From contig QANT01006335.1 in the NCBI GenBank assembly GCA_003254885.1, forward strand, positions 1 through 64,000: a stretch of DNA of 64,000 bases, in the 5' to 3' direction. The notes under the pieces are model-generated. The model was not told the DNA's origin, made no database searches, and worked only from the letters and a program-made list of their open reading frames with translations. Of this stretch, positions 35,578 through 45,903 are shown one piece after another. Every line of letters begins with the position of its first letter. Within the stretch, counting starts at the first letter, position 1. Source of the DNA: Purshia tridentata (taxonomy: Eukaryota; Streptophyta; Magnoliopsida; Rosales; Rosaceae). A program made the translations under genes and the position numbers.

Positions 35578-37617
35578 TTATTTTCCCGCATTGCCATGTA
35601 ACTTGTCAAGAATCCTCCAAGTTACAGAATCTGGAGCCAGCCCATTTCGTCTCATCTCTCTTACAAGTTCATAGGCTTCCTTCTTCAAACCTAATTTGCA
35701 AGCCGCATCAATCACAATGTTATAACTGAAAATATTTGGACAGACCCCAGCATCTACTAGTTCATAAAGGAAATGGCAAGCCTCATCCAATTTTTCTGAA
35801 TGGCAAAGCCCTTTTATAATGGCTGCATATACAAAACTATCGTGGATCTTTGAGGGCCAAACAACATCATCCCAAAACCTCTTAGCCTCTTCTATTTGAT
35901 TTGACTCACACAACCCATCAATTATTATAGAGTAAGTGGTACTGTCAGCAGCCACACCACCAGTTACCATACCATTGAAAATATCCATTGCCTCTCTTGC
36001 TTGCCTAAGTTTGAACAAACCGCGAAGAACAGCATTATATGTCACAACATTAGGGCTAAAACCTTTCTCAGGCATCACGCGATACAATATACCAAGAGCT
36101 TCTTGGGTTCTTCCAACATTCAATAACCCACTAATGATAGTTGTGAAGGTCACAGCATTTGGCGCACAAAATTTGCCAATCACCATATCATCTAGTACTT
36201 TTAAAGCTTCTTCAATTCTCTCCATCTTGCAGAATCCATTGACAACTATGTTTAGGGTGATCACATCGGGCTGACACTGGGTCTGGAGCATAGATACAAG
36301 TACATTCAGAAGCTCAGTTGTGTTATTCACAAGACATAGAGCTCTCAAATATATGTTATACATCCTAGTTCTGTCCACTCCTTTCTTATTTAGCATATAT
36401 TGAAGAACCTCCCTTGCCTTGTGGAGGTCTGATTCTTGACAAAGACCTTCCACTAGAACCTTGTAAGTATATTCGGATGGCAAGTAACCAAATTCAATTC
36501 CTTCCTCTAACAACTGATAAGCCCTCATACAACCTCCCTCCTTGCTTAGCCCATGTATAATAGAATTATATGATATCAGGCCTGGAACAAACCCTCTATG
36601 CCTCATGATGTAAACAATCCTTGACGCCCCATGATATCTTCCGGCTTTACAAAGAGAATCAATCATTTGTGCATAAACAAACTCCTCATTCACACTCTTC
36701 CCTTGTGGCATATCTTCCGCAATGCTAAAAACTTCCTGAAAATACCCTTCTCTGCACATAGAATCAATGAGGTTTGCGAAAGCCGCATTTTTCACAGTTG
36801 GGTCATCTTCAACAATCATTTTCTCCCAAAGATTTTCCATCAATTCAGTGGCACGCCCAATATCTCGCTTCTGAAGAAAGCCACGAATCAACACGCTATA
36901 CGTAAGGGAATTGAGCACTACGCCCTTCTCACCCATTTCATCAAACAGCTTCTCAGCATCACCCAACTCACCAATTCCACTATACCCATCAATCAAGGTC
37001 GTGTAAGAAACAGTATTTGGGCAATGCCCTCTACTCAGCATGTCAAAGAACACTCTATGACCTTCACTGGGTCGCGAAAGCGAGCAGAGTTGATACATCA
37101 AACGGTTGTAATTAACCAAAGAGGGCACAAACTGAAGGTTAACACGAGTCAAACGGTGAAGAACACGCAATGTGGCATGTGGGGTTTGTGAATCAAGCAA
37201 GCGAGCGATGATGACATTGCAAGTGCGCTCGTCAGGGACGCAATCCGTAGCAATGAAGTAGGCAAAGCGGTGGTGGGCTTCGGCGAAGCGGTTGGAGTCA
37301 CAAAGAGCGTGAATAATGCTGCTGAGATTGAGCGAGTCAGGACGGTAGCCAAGAAAGCGGAGGTAGTGGAGTAGGCGAAGCGCTTCGTCTACGTTGCGGT
37401 GTGCGGTGCAGAGGCTGTGAATCTTTTTAGTCCAGTAGGACCTGTTGTCTATGGTTATTTGGTGCTGGTGTTGCTCTTGGCGTTGAGGTTGTGGTTGTTG
37501 GTGGTGGTGGTCATGAGGGGATAGGGTGGGGTGTGTACTGAAGAGGAATGCGAGGGTGATGTTTATGGTTTTGTGGGTGATTACCGTCTTGGCTGATGGT
37601 GTAATTGTGCGGAACAT
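35578..37617 (-). CDS. P-class pentatricopeptide repeat protein
   Basis: The gene is intronless and encodes 679 residues. The first 60 residues are Thr/His/Gln-rich with basic residues, consistent with a mitochondrial targeting sequence (inference). From about residue 70 to the end, PPR motifs of about 35 residues follow one another, for example NTVSYTTLIDGYSGIGELGDAE, PNAVTFTTIISGLLNVGRTQEA (given here in outline), and NIFSYNIVIDAACKLGLKKE. There are roughly 15 repeats and no E, DYW or SMR tail, so this is a P-class protein that should bind a specific organellar RNA for processing, stability or splicing. In Arabidopsis a PPR gene (At3g18020, from memory) lies next to WOX1, so this may be its orthologue. 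Confidence 0.9.
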   Translation of the reverse strand: MFRTITPSAKTVITHKTINITLAFLFSTHPTLSPHDHHHQQPQPQRQEQHQHQITIDNRSYWTKKIHSLCTAHRNVDEALRLLHYLRFLGYRPDSLNLSSIIHALCDSNRFAEAHHRFAYFIATDCVPDERTCNVIIARLLDSQTPHATLRVLHRLTRVNLQFVPSLVNYNRLMYQLCSLSRPSEGHRVFFDMLSRGHCPNTVSYTTLIDGYSGIGELGDAEKLFDEMGEKGVVLNSLTYSVLIRGFLQKRDIGRATELMENLWEKMIVEDDPTVKNAAFANLIDSMCREGYFQEVFSIAEDMPQGKSVNEEFVYAQMIDSLCKAGRYHGASRIVYIMRHRGFVPGLISYNSIIHGLSKEGGCMRAYQLLEEGIEFGYLPSEYTYKVLVEGLCQESDLHKAREVLQYMLNKKGVDRTRMYNIYLRALCLVNNTTELLNVLVSMLQTQCQPDVITLNIVVNGFCKMERIEEALKVLDDMVIGKFCAPNAVTFTTIISGLLNVGRTQEALGILYRVMPEKGFSPNVVTYNAVLRGLFKLRQAREAMDIFNGMVTGGVAADSTTYSIIIDGLCESNQIEEAKRFWDDVVWPSKIHDSFVYAAIIKGLCHSEKLDEACHFLYELVDAGVCPNIFSYNIVIDAACKLGLKKEAYELVREMRRNGLAPDSVTWRILDKLHGNAGK

Positions 37618-37955
37618 GGTGTGTGCATGCTTCTACTTATATCATCAAAGTCCAAAGTGTGTTTCGTTTTGAGAAACCATGCAACAGTGTGGGAGATCAG
37701 GAATGCAAATACAGAGAAAGCTTCTTATATCATCTCTGTTATTTGGGCCTTAAGGAAGAACGAGTAGAAGCTCAAACATCTGTTATATCAGGAATGCATT
37801 AGAGCATGAAGCCCAAACATCTGTACATTCAGGTTTGGGCTAGGTTGTGGACTTGGGCCAGGGGTTTAAAGAACTCTTACAAACAGGCCCATGCTAAATT
37901 AATTTTTTTAAAACAAAAAAATGTTGATTTCTTCGTTTGCTATAGGGCAGCCGAG

Positions 37956-38575
37956 GTCATATTTACAAGATTTTTTTACGCAAATACCACATAGACTATA
38001 AGGGGTGCGCTCCTGTACCATCTAAATTTTTTTTTTTTACCATTTATCACCATAAATTATCAATATATGCCAATGTGGCACCTACAGTTAATTTTTCTGT
38101 TAAATCATCAACTTTTTTCTCAAATTTCCAAATTTTTTTTAAAAGATTTTTTTTTCTTAATTATACTTGAGGGCAAATTCGAAAATTTGAGAAAAAAGTT
38201 AATTTAACAAAAAAATTGTATATAGGTGCCACATTGGTACATATTGATTAAGGGTGGGCACTTCATTCCGCTATACCGTTTCATACCGATTCCATACCGT
38301 TCCGTGTCAAGTTTCATACCGAAAAATGATACCGATCCCTATACCATACCGATCTCAAATGGTATGGAAACGGTTACATTTTTGAAAATGTCCATACCAT
38401 ACCATACCATATCAGTTAAAAATTTATGATATGAGATAGGTATGAGGTTCATGTCATACCATGCCCACCCCTAATATTGATAATTTCACATGTAAATAGT
38501 AAAAAAAAAATTTAAACAGTAGGGGAACACGCCTTCTATAGTTCAGGTGTAGTTAAGTAAAAAACCCTATTTACA
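37956..38575. mobile_element. Foldback (long-TIR) element, interrupted by a hAT MITE
   Basis: Two arms of about 170 bp are inverted copies of each other. The left arm includes ACTATAAGGGGTGCGCTCCT, then a long T-run, ATTATCAATATATGCCAATG and CTTTTTTCTCAAATTT. The right arm, reverse-complemented, gives ACTATAGAAGGCGTGTTCCC, a T-run, ATTATCAATATGTACCAATG and CTTTTTTCTCAAATTT. A short AT-rich spacer (about 38131-38185) separates them. The right arm is split by the 225-bp element at 38249-38473. No coding capacity is present. It resembles Mutator-like or other long-TIR MITEs; the exact ends and target duplication are uncertain. Confidence 0.75.
38249..38473. mobile_element. hAT-type MITE with 8-bp target duplication
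   Basis: The ends are TAAGGGTGGGCA on the left and TGCCCACCCCTA on the right, near-perfect inverted repeats. They are flanked by a perfect 8-bp duplication ATATTGAT (38241-38248 and 38474-38481). An 8-bp duplication plus TA(G)GGGTGGGCA ends are typical of hAT non-autonomous elements in plants. The interior is rich in CCGTTTCATACCG-type and GGTATGG repeats and has no coding capacity. Its insertion inside the arm of the larger element dates it as the younger of the two. Confidence 0.92.
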
Positions 38576-39142
38576 ATTTTTTGTCTTGAAACTTTAAAGG
38601 GGTCAGGCTATGAAAATTGAATGCCATGGATCATGGAAATATGACCGGTAAAAGAGTAAATAAAGTGACCAAAAAGAGTGAACTTGAACAGTAAAAGGCA
38701 ACATCAATATGGCCGCAAAGTTCAAAGGTCCAATAATGGTGCCCCACTGGGGCCTCCATGTTCATGTGCAGAGGCTTGCACTTTCTCAATCTATTGATAT
38801 ATTTAATTGGCCAAGGAAATATTAGTTGTTCATCCAATAGGTTAACTGGATCAAAGTCAGTAGCTCGGTGGTCACAGGGACAATTATTGTAGTGGACCAG
38901 TGGCACGATTTATAGTAAAGTGAAAAAATTAGGATAGCACAGCAGAGTAGCAGACAATTCGGGCACGCTTTTCAGCTAATAGAAAACTGCGAAAGTATGT
39001 TTACCAAAATGCCCATTCGTTTCTCATCGAATCACAACCCTACGTTAACATATAGTAGAATAATATAGGCTACAAGCCATAATTTAAACTTGAAATTAAT
39101 AGATTAATACAGTATTAATTGATAATTAAGAGTATAGGTAGA
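38576..39142. other. Short intergenic region before the thaumatin-like gene
   Basis: No gene is seen. The part next to 39142 is probably the 3' UTR of the thaumatin-like gene. Confidence 0.55.
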
Positions 39143-39999
39143 TCAACGGTGGCTCGGACAGAAGGTGACGACATAGTTTCCACGAGTGCAAGTAGCAATG
39201 CTGGTGGGATCATCATAAGCATAAGAATAAGCCTTGGGGCAAGCAGTCTTGAAGATCTTGGAGTAGGCCGTGGGCTTACAAGCCTGAGGACTCCCAAAGC
39301 TTCCAGTGCAGCAATACCTCGGCGAATTGAAAGCGAAGCAAGCACTCTTGCAAGCGACTACTCTACGGTTGTCGTGCGATCTCACCTGAAGGCCCACCGG
39401 ACACATCATGTTCAGGTCGCTCACGCAACCGGCGTAGCTGCATTTCCCCGACCCTTTAAAGGGGACGATGGAGATGGCCAGGTTGTAACCGTCGACCAGG
39501 CTCACGTCGTAGAAGTCTTGGTCGTTGCCGAGGGTAATCTCGGCCAGGGTGGCGGGTGGAGCGCCCCCGAGGCCGGAGCAGAACAAGTTCCCGCCGCAGT
39601 CTCCTGTGGCGCAGCGGCCGCGGCCGGAGGCGTCGAAGGCGCAACCGTGGCGGCCCCAGAAGCGGCCGGACCAGAGAGGCGGGAGGTGGAGGGAGTAGGC
39701 TTTTTTGGGTGGGAGGGTGAAGCCGCCGCGGGCTAGAAGAGGCTTCCCTGCGCTGGCTTGAATGCCTGGCCACACTGGGTGGGAGCACTTGTTGTAGAAC
39801 GTTACTGTTGTGCCTGAGACCTCATTTACTGTACCCACAAATAAATTTAAACTAAAGTTAGACAAAAATAAAATAAAAACTAACGACCACGGATCACATT
39901 TACTGTGTGAGAGAGAATATATATATATATATATGTACCTTGAATGTGCAAAAATAGGAGGGTGAAGAGTATGAGAGTGAGGTTCAGCAATGCAGCCAT
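39143..39999 (-). CDS. Small thaumatin-like protein (PR-5 family), secreted
   Basis: Exon 1 (39999-39939) encodes a signal peptide, MAALLNLTLILFTLLFLHIQ. Exon 2 (39828-39143) starts at the acceptor that keeps frame, giving 248 residues in all. The mature part has the 16 cysteines of the family, forming eight disulphides, and the thaumatin signature GRGRCATGDC. It should be secreted to the apoplast. Family roles include antifungal defence and cell-wall or glucan binding. It matches the Arabidopsis ATLP-1 type (At1g18250 / At1g73620, from memory), whose genes lie near RABA6 and CML genes there. The coding region is strongly GC-rich compared with its surroundings. The first intron of 110 bp contains an (AT)n run. 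Confidence 0.9.
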
Positions 40000-40122
40000 T
40001 GCTCTAAACCTCTACAGAGAGGTCAGTCAACACTCAACAGTGGAAAATAGGACTCTTCCTTGAGGACAAGATATGAAGAAAACTGGGTTCCTTCCTCTTC
40101 ATGAGGTAGAGATAGTGATGGG

Positions 40123-40130
40123 TTTTATAG
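40123..40130 (-). promoter_or_regulatory. TATA box of the thaumatin-like gene
   Basis: On the minus strand CTATAAAA lies about 125 bp upstream of the ATG, implying a leader of roughly 90-100 nt. Confidence 0.5.
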
Positions 40131-43100
40131 AGAAAAAGGAAGTGTTCAGGGGGTGAGTAAAGTAAAAGTAAAGGGAATGGTAGGGTTACTCTAGAGGAGA
40201 GTGGTTAATTTTTTTGAAATGTAAAACAAATTAAGATCGTTGAAATGTGGGCCTAATTTCTAATAAGCTTACGGAGGACCCTTTGAGTGAGAACTGGGCT
40301 CTTTGTTTACCGTCAAAACCATTTTTACCCCAGAGAGAGAGAGAGGGAGGGAGGCTTGGCCGAGGTGGGTACCGTGGGGTGCAATTACAAGACTAGAAGA
40401 GTGAGAGATAGCTGACAAAGTGCTCAAATTTCAAGAATATATGTCAGAGGGTCAGTGGGAGAAGGGTTGTATGTGTCCCAGGAAAAAGAAGCCTATGCTA
40501 TACCATACACATATTCACATGTTGGTCGAATCACTCCTCCTACTCTCTCAGACTCTTAGTGGTACCCTACAACCAGGCTTAAGTACCAAACAAAAATGAA
40601 AAAGAAACCTGCTACGTGCTGTGCTGCCAATCACTCTTCACTCTAATATTAATTTCGCCCTATACTCTTCCACTTCCAGTTTTTAGTGTCTAAAAGTTTC
40701 TTTTCTTTTTCCAAAAATATTATTGAATACATAGTACATATACACCCATGAATAATAGGCAATGAGCTAGGTTCAAACTTCAAACAATATCAGTATTTAT
40801 ATAAATGTTTGAGTCGTTTGTGGTAATTGAAATGGTCTTTTTCTTATGTCATTTTTTCTTTCCCACGTGAGTTGGTGAGCAAAGTGTGCGATCTCTTTCT
40901 CTCACTCAAACCTGCAACAAAGCCTCTGTCTGTCGACTCCTGTCCGTAAGCTTTAATTGAAAGTAAGTGTATGTGGTGTACAGTGTAGGTGTAAATGGCA
41001 TTGCACTGATCGATCTGGTGGTGCAGTTGATCAGAAAAGATCAACGGCATAAATGGTTTTGATCTTGATCTTAATCTTATCTGCACCGTTGGTAGTGCTA
41101 GTGGCAAAAGCAGTACGTACGCCTGTACCTGGACCTGCACGGCAGCACATGAAACTATGAAAGATGATTACTTTATATCCTGTTAATGTATGCGATCGCC
41201 CCACGTAGCTCTCATCGGCCAAAGAGATTCTAATAAGAATTTTTGTCCTTTAATAGAGTACTCTGTCCACTAGATCTAATTAATATTTGTTTACTCCAAT
41301 ATTTTATATGTAACTGTGTAACAAATGTAGATCTTTGTTAACGGACAGAAACATCAACGGTACATGTCAAAAAGCTAGAGAACGCTAGCTACTACCTAGG
41401 CCGTTTATACTATTTTCATGACTAAAATTTTAATTTGTAAGATGGGAATTAATAAGAAAATAGACCATTAACTTGAAAATCAAGTTGATTAGCCACCCAT
41501 TTGACCAATCTTGATCCAGTCAACCGCCACTGCCTCTTGTCCCTCTGCTGCCCACAGCCACTTTCTCGAGCGGTTCATTATGAATTTTCCAGTAGTAAAA
41601 AAATCTTGAATGAATGGAACAACAATGGCCATAATGGCCTTTTTTTGAGGGTTTTGTTTGAGAGGGTGTTGTCTCCGTTGTTGGATTGTGATCATATAAT
41701 GCTCAGCCACGCAGATATTTGCTACATTGCAAACACGATCATGTCCAGATTCAATAATTGAATTATGTGATTTAGGCCCAGTCTTTACCAGGTATCCACA
41801 AAAGGCCCAAACTAATTAATGGGCCAAATTGGTCTATTGTATTCTTCTTAGGCTTGGGCTTGACGTCCTTATCAGTCTAAAGCTCATTTCCTACTTTTAT
41901 AGTAGTTTTATGGGCTAGCTCTCGTCTAAAGGCGTTCGTTTGATAGAAATAATTGAGATGTGACCTTATTATATTACTCTACAATCTCACATTCGAATCT
42001 GACCAACAATATGGAAAATGGTGGATACATTTCCTTTTATATGTAATCTACACTATCAATTGCTTCACACCGAGAAGAAAGAAAGGGGAAATAAACCAAG
42101 AAGACCATTTTGTTTTTTTAAATTTGGGTAAACAAAGAAGAAATGGTTGGCAAGAAATGCAAATTAATGTTTCCTATAAAGAGGTCCCATCCCATTTTCC
42201 CAAAAAACGAAAAAAAGAAAAGAAAGAAGAAACTAGAAAGAACTATTTTCTTGTTTTGGAGAGAATTGTTAAATTGGTAGTCCTTGGATTGCATGCTTAC
42301 CAATCAAAGTGGAAATCACTAATAATAATAATAAATAAAATATATATGGGTCGAAACTTTGAAGAAGATATTCAAAATTTTGATGTGTCAGTGAGGTGAG
42401 ACTAGTCTCTATTCTATAGAGAGAGAAGAAAATGATGAGGTCATGAAGAAAGAAAGATCACATGGTGAGGAAATGACATAAATGAACAAATAGAGGCATA
42501 AGTGGTAAACTTGTGGTATTGAGCTGTCGCTCCATATATATGCATATATGTTTAAGCACTAGTCTAGGTATTGTCAATTTCTACTGCACCCTCAGCCTGT
42601 ACTGTGCTAGCTGTTCAATTTCTTACCAGCCTTGGTCAATTCTCTGCTGCTTTCCTCAATTTCTTACCACTTACACTGTTCTTTTATATATCAAATTAAC
42701 CTACGTACCTATAAAACCCCACTGGGTGGGATATCTTCATCTACCTCGATCTACAGCTTTTATTTTTTAACTTTCTTTTTGCCCTTTTTCTTCCTTCAAG
42801 GCTAGCTATATAAATAACACGCTGTGTATACTAATTTCATTTACCAATGTCACATTTCGCACATCTAGTTATAGCATATTTTTGGTCCAAAACTGAATTA
42901 CAGAATGGAATAGCCTTCTCATATATAAAACTGACGATCACTTTGCCATATTATATGGAATTGTGTGAATAGGACTGTATATATATATAGGGGACCATTT
43001 AGTAAGCTTTACCTGTATATATATAATGCAAAACATTATATAGGACAGTGGCGATCGATATATGCAATTAGTTTTGGTTCATATGATTTTACGGTGGGCA

Positions 43101-43579
43101 TTGTACGTGAAGAAAAGGTCTGAAGTAGTGCTATAGTAAAGACAATTATTTGGTGTCGGCAAAATGCATGTGTGTACTGACAAGAGTGTTGTATATCTGG
43201 TCTTATTCGTAGTGGGTTAAAGGTTATATTCATGAGTAAATGGAATTCATCTGGAAAATTTTAGGTGGATAAAATATTTAAAAATATCATACATTTCATA
43301 TATACGTCGATAACAATTGTTTTTAATTTGGTTTAAACGATGCTGCACATGCTATATATTATATATATAAGAATTACAAGCTAGATTAATGTTTTATCAA
43401 ATATGTAATTATTGTTCTTTTCATCATTTTTTTTTCAATGATATATAATGGCCTCCTGGCTAGGCTGGCTTGGAATACGTACGTACTGATGACCAATAAG
43501 AATGTGACTATGTGAGTTGAGCTTCGAAATTTATTTATGTTAATTAATACTATGGATCCGGAAGAGGTTTTCTGATAGG

Positions 43580-43581
<2 letters not shown>

Positions 43582-43621
<40 letters not shown>
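43582..43621. repeat. (CT)n microsatellite
   Basis: An uninterrupted run of about 20 CT units. Confidence 0.97.
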
Positions 43622-43626
<5 letters not shown>

Positions 43627-45374
43627 GCATTTGACTCACTGTCCTGTAAATGGTGCCCTGAATTCAAAGTACGAGAGAAAAAAGGAAGAAGATTTTGCAT
43701 GAATGAATGAAAGTATGAAACTGTGAAAGAGGGGACATGATATATATGCATGCATGGATGCATACATATCTGATATCTGTGTAGATTGTAGAATGATGAT
43801 ATCATGGTCTGCATGGTGCGTGAAAATGGATCTCATGCGTAATTGTGTATGTCTGGTATCTGGTAAGCGAAAATACTGTATGGACTACCGACACAGGGTG
43901 TCAAACAGTAAAAAGGCAATAAGGCATCATACACATCACCAACAAACTACAAAAAGGACGCTTATTGCCGAGGATATCAAATTTCAAATTGAAATTAGTA
44001 ATTAATAACTTATATATACAATTAAAGTGGTAGCTAGGTAGACCCTGCAATCTGCATATATATTGATTATATAGTACTAGTACTAGCTGCTGCTCTGTTC
44101 TTAAAGCTAAGTCGGCTTTGTCCCCTCTCCCTCTCTCTCTCTCTCTCTTTCTGCACCTCTAATTCTATGCCTGTGATGGTGTGTGTGTGTGGGATACCAA
44201 CAAAACGTACCATATAGATCTCACAGACGATACAATCCCCACCCTTTCAACTTGTCTCAGTCTTGATCTTGATTAATTATACATCTTTATTCTTTCATTA
44301 ATTCTTCTTTTCTTCATGAACAAAATAATTTCTTTTTCACGTGAGTAGCTCAAAAGCACGTACTTTGGAATTAATCTATGGTCAGCTCAGCTGCTTTGGA
44401 TTTATCAATGGATTCCACAGCAGCACCTGCAACTACATTATATATATAGCTTGAAAGCCGTAATTAACTTTACACGTCTGTACTTTGAGATCGATTTGAG
44501 ATTTTCTAGCATCTTCAAGAGAATAAGTAAGTTAGCTTTTTAAATAGTGATATTTGCTACTCAAAAATTTTTCACTTCAACAAACTTCGTTATTTAATTC
44601 ATTTATTGTATATAATACATTTTATGATCAATTTTTTTTATTGTTCCAAGGTAGCTAACACAATTAATATTTTAATTAATAGCAAATTAATATTTGAAGA
44701 GTGAAGTTCATTAAGCAAATTTGACAAGTTGACTTTGGGTCTCTATTTTAAAGAGCTCATTTGTAGAGATTGTTGGAGAATCAAGATGATTTATCTAACG
44801 TGACCTCATAGATTATTCAATTCAAACATATATATAGCTAAATCTTTATAAAGGTCTTGGCCTTTTCTCTCGTTACCAATTTATTCTGTGTTGATCGAAT
44901 GTTCTAATTTCAATAATCAATATTGACAACTTGAGAGCTTCAACAAATGGGGAAACGATTGAAGTTTCACAATAGGGGATTTGATTAAGTACTTCTTTAA
45001 TATTGAGTTTGCAATATATAATCTTCTCAACATTTTTTTAAATCAAGTTGACCATATGTACTATATAGCTAATAGCTAGCATTTTCATTGATGTTTGTCC
45101 TTTAATTGCTCTTTTGTTTGGAAAATTTTCCTTTAAACTTTTGAACTTTTGCGTTGGATTTGTTATCGATGAACTAGCTAATATTAATTTTCACTTGTTT
45201 TAAGTGTTGTTTCTTTTTTCGTAATGATGGTCCCAATCAATTCGGTCGTTTTCCCAATATTAATTGAATGGAATTTACATCGATCCATCATATATCCTTG
45301 GCATATCATTTTCTAAATTTGTAAGAAAAGAACAAAAAAACTCTCTAACCTAAATTCTTGGTCACTTCAACATC

Positions 45375-45424
45375 AAGGTCTGAAGGCCAGGTCGTCCCCG
45401 GCCAAAAAAAAAAAGGTCTGAAGG
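45375..45424 (+). repeat. Micro-insertion with poly(A) end and 12-bp flanking repeats
   Basis: AAGGTCTGAAGG occurs at 45375-45386 and 45413-45424. Between the copies lies CCAGGTCGTCCCCGGCC followed by a run of A, 26 nt in all. The GGCC-A(n) junction is shared with the copies at 28727 and 59959. The base composition of the insert (GC-rich) contrasts with its surroundings. Confidence 0.6.
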
Positions 45425-45903
45425 TCGTCTCTCACATCTAATTCCCATCTTTGAATCCTCATATACATCAACATCAAACTCTCTTCCATGCATCTACTTA
45501 TATCCAGTCCATATCTATCCCGTCATTCGAGGACTACCCAACGGTCTCTCTCTCTCTCTCTCTCATGATCGAACATCTATGTATATATACAATCACATGA
45601 CACATGACACATCAACTTACTTAAACAAGGTGTGTATATAGGTATGGACATTAAACCTCTGCAATATGCTTTAATGTTAGTTTTGCATTGATTCAACCAA
45701 CATGGTCCAAATGCAATTTAAGGCAACCGTTCCTTCTTTAATTGATCGAATTCGTATTACACAACTCCCATGAAATGTAACATCAACCACAATAACCACA
45801 CTGTCCCATTTTCCAACAAAATAACAAAATCTAATTAAAAACTACTCATGACATCATGCACATTACAATATTCATAGCTAGCTAGAAATTAAATATATAG
45901 TTG

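Larger units (their letters stand above)
40131..45903. other. Gene-poor 5.8-kb region between the TLP and WOX1 genes
   Basis: No exon, RNA gene or complete transposon is recognisable on either strand. It is AT-rich, with CT microsatellites (43582-43621, 44128-44149, 45545-45564) and one micro-insertion (45375-45424). The part near 45904 is the WOX1 3' UTR. Long flanks are common for developmental regulators such as WOX genes, so cis-regulatory DNA is possible, but I cannot show it from one sequence. Confidence 0.5.

Noticed and set aside
36631-37191. 186-codon plus-strand open frame within the PPR gene
   Set aside because: It is antisense to clear PPR repeats and has no recognisable domain.
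39119-39736. 205-codon open frame on the plus strand
   Set aside because: It is antisense to the GC-rich thaumatin-like coding exon, whose cysteine pattern and signature are clear. The plus-strand product looks like nothing known.
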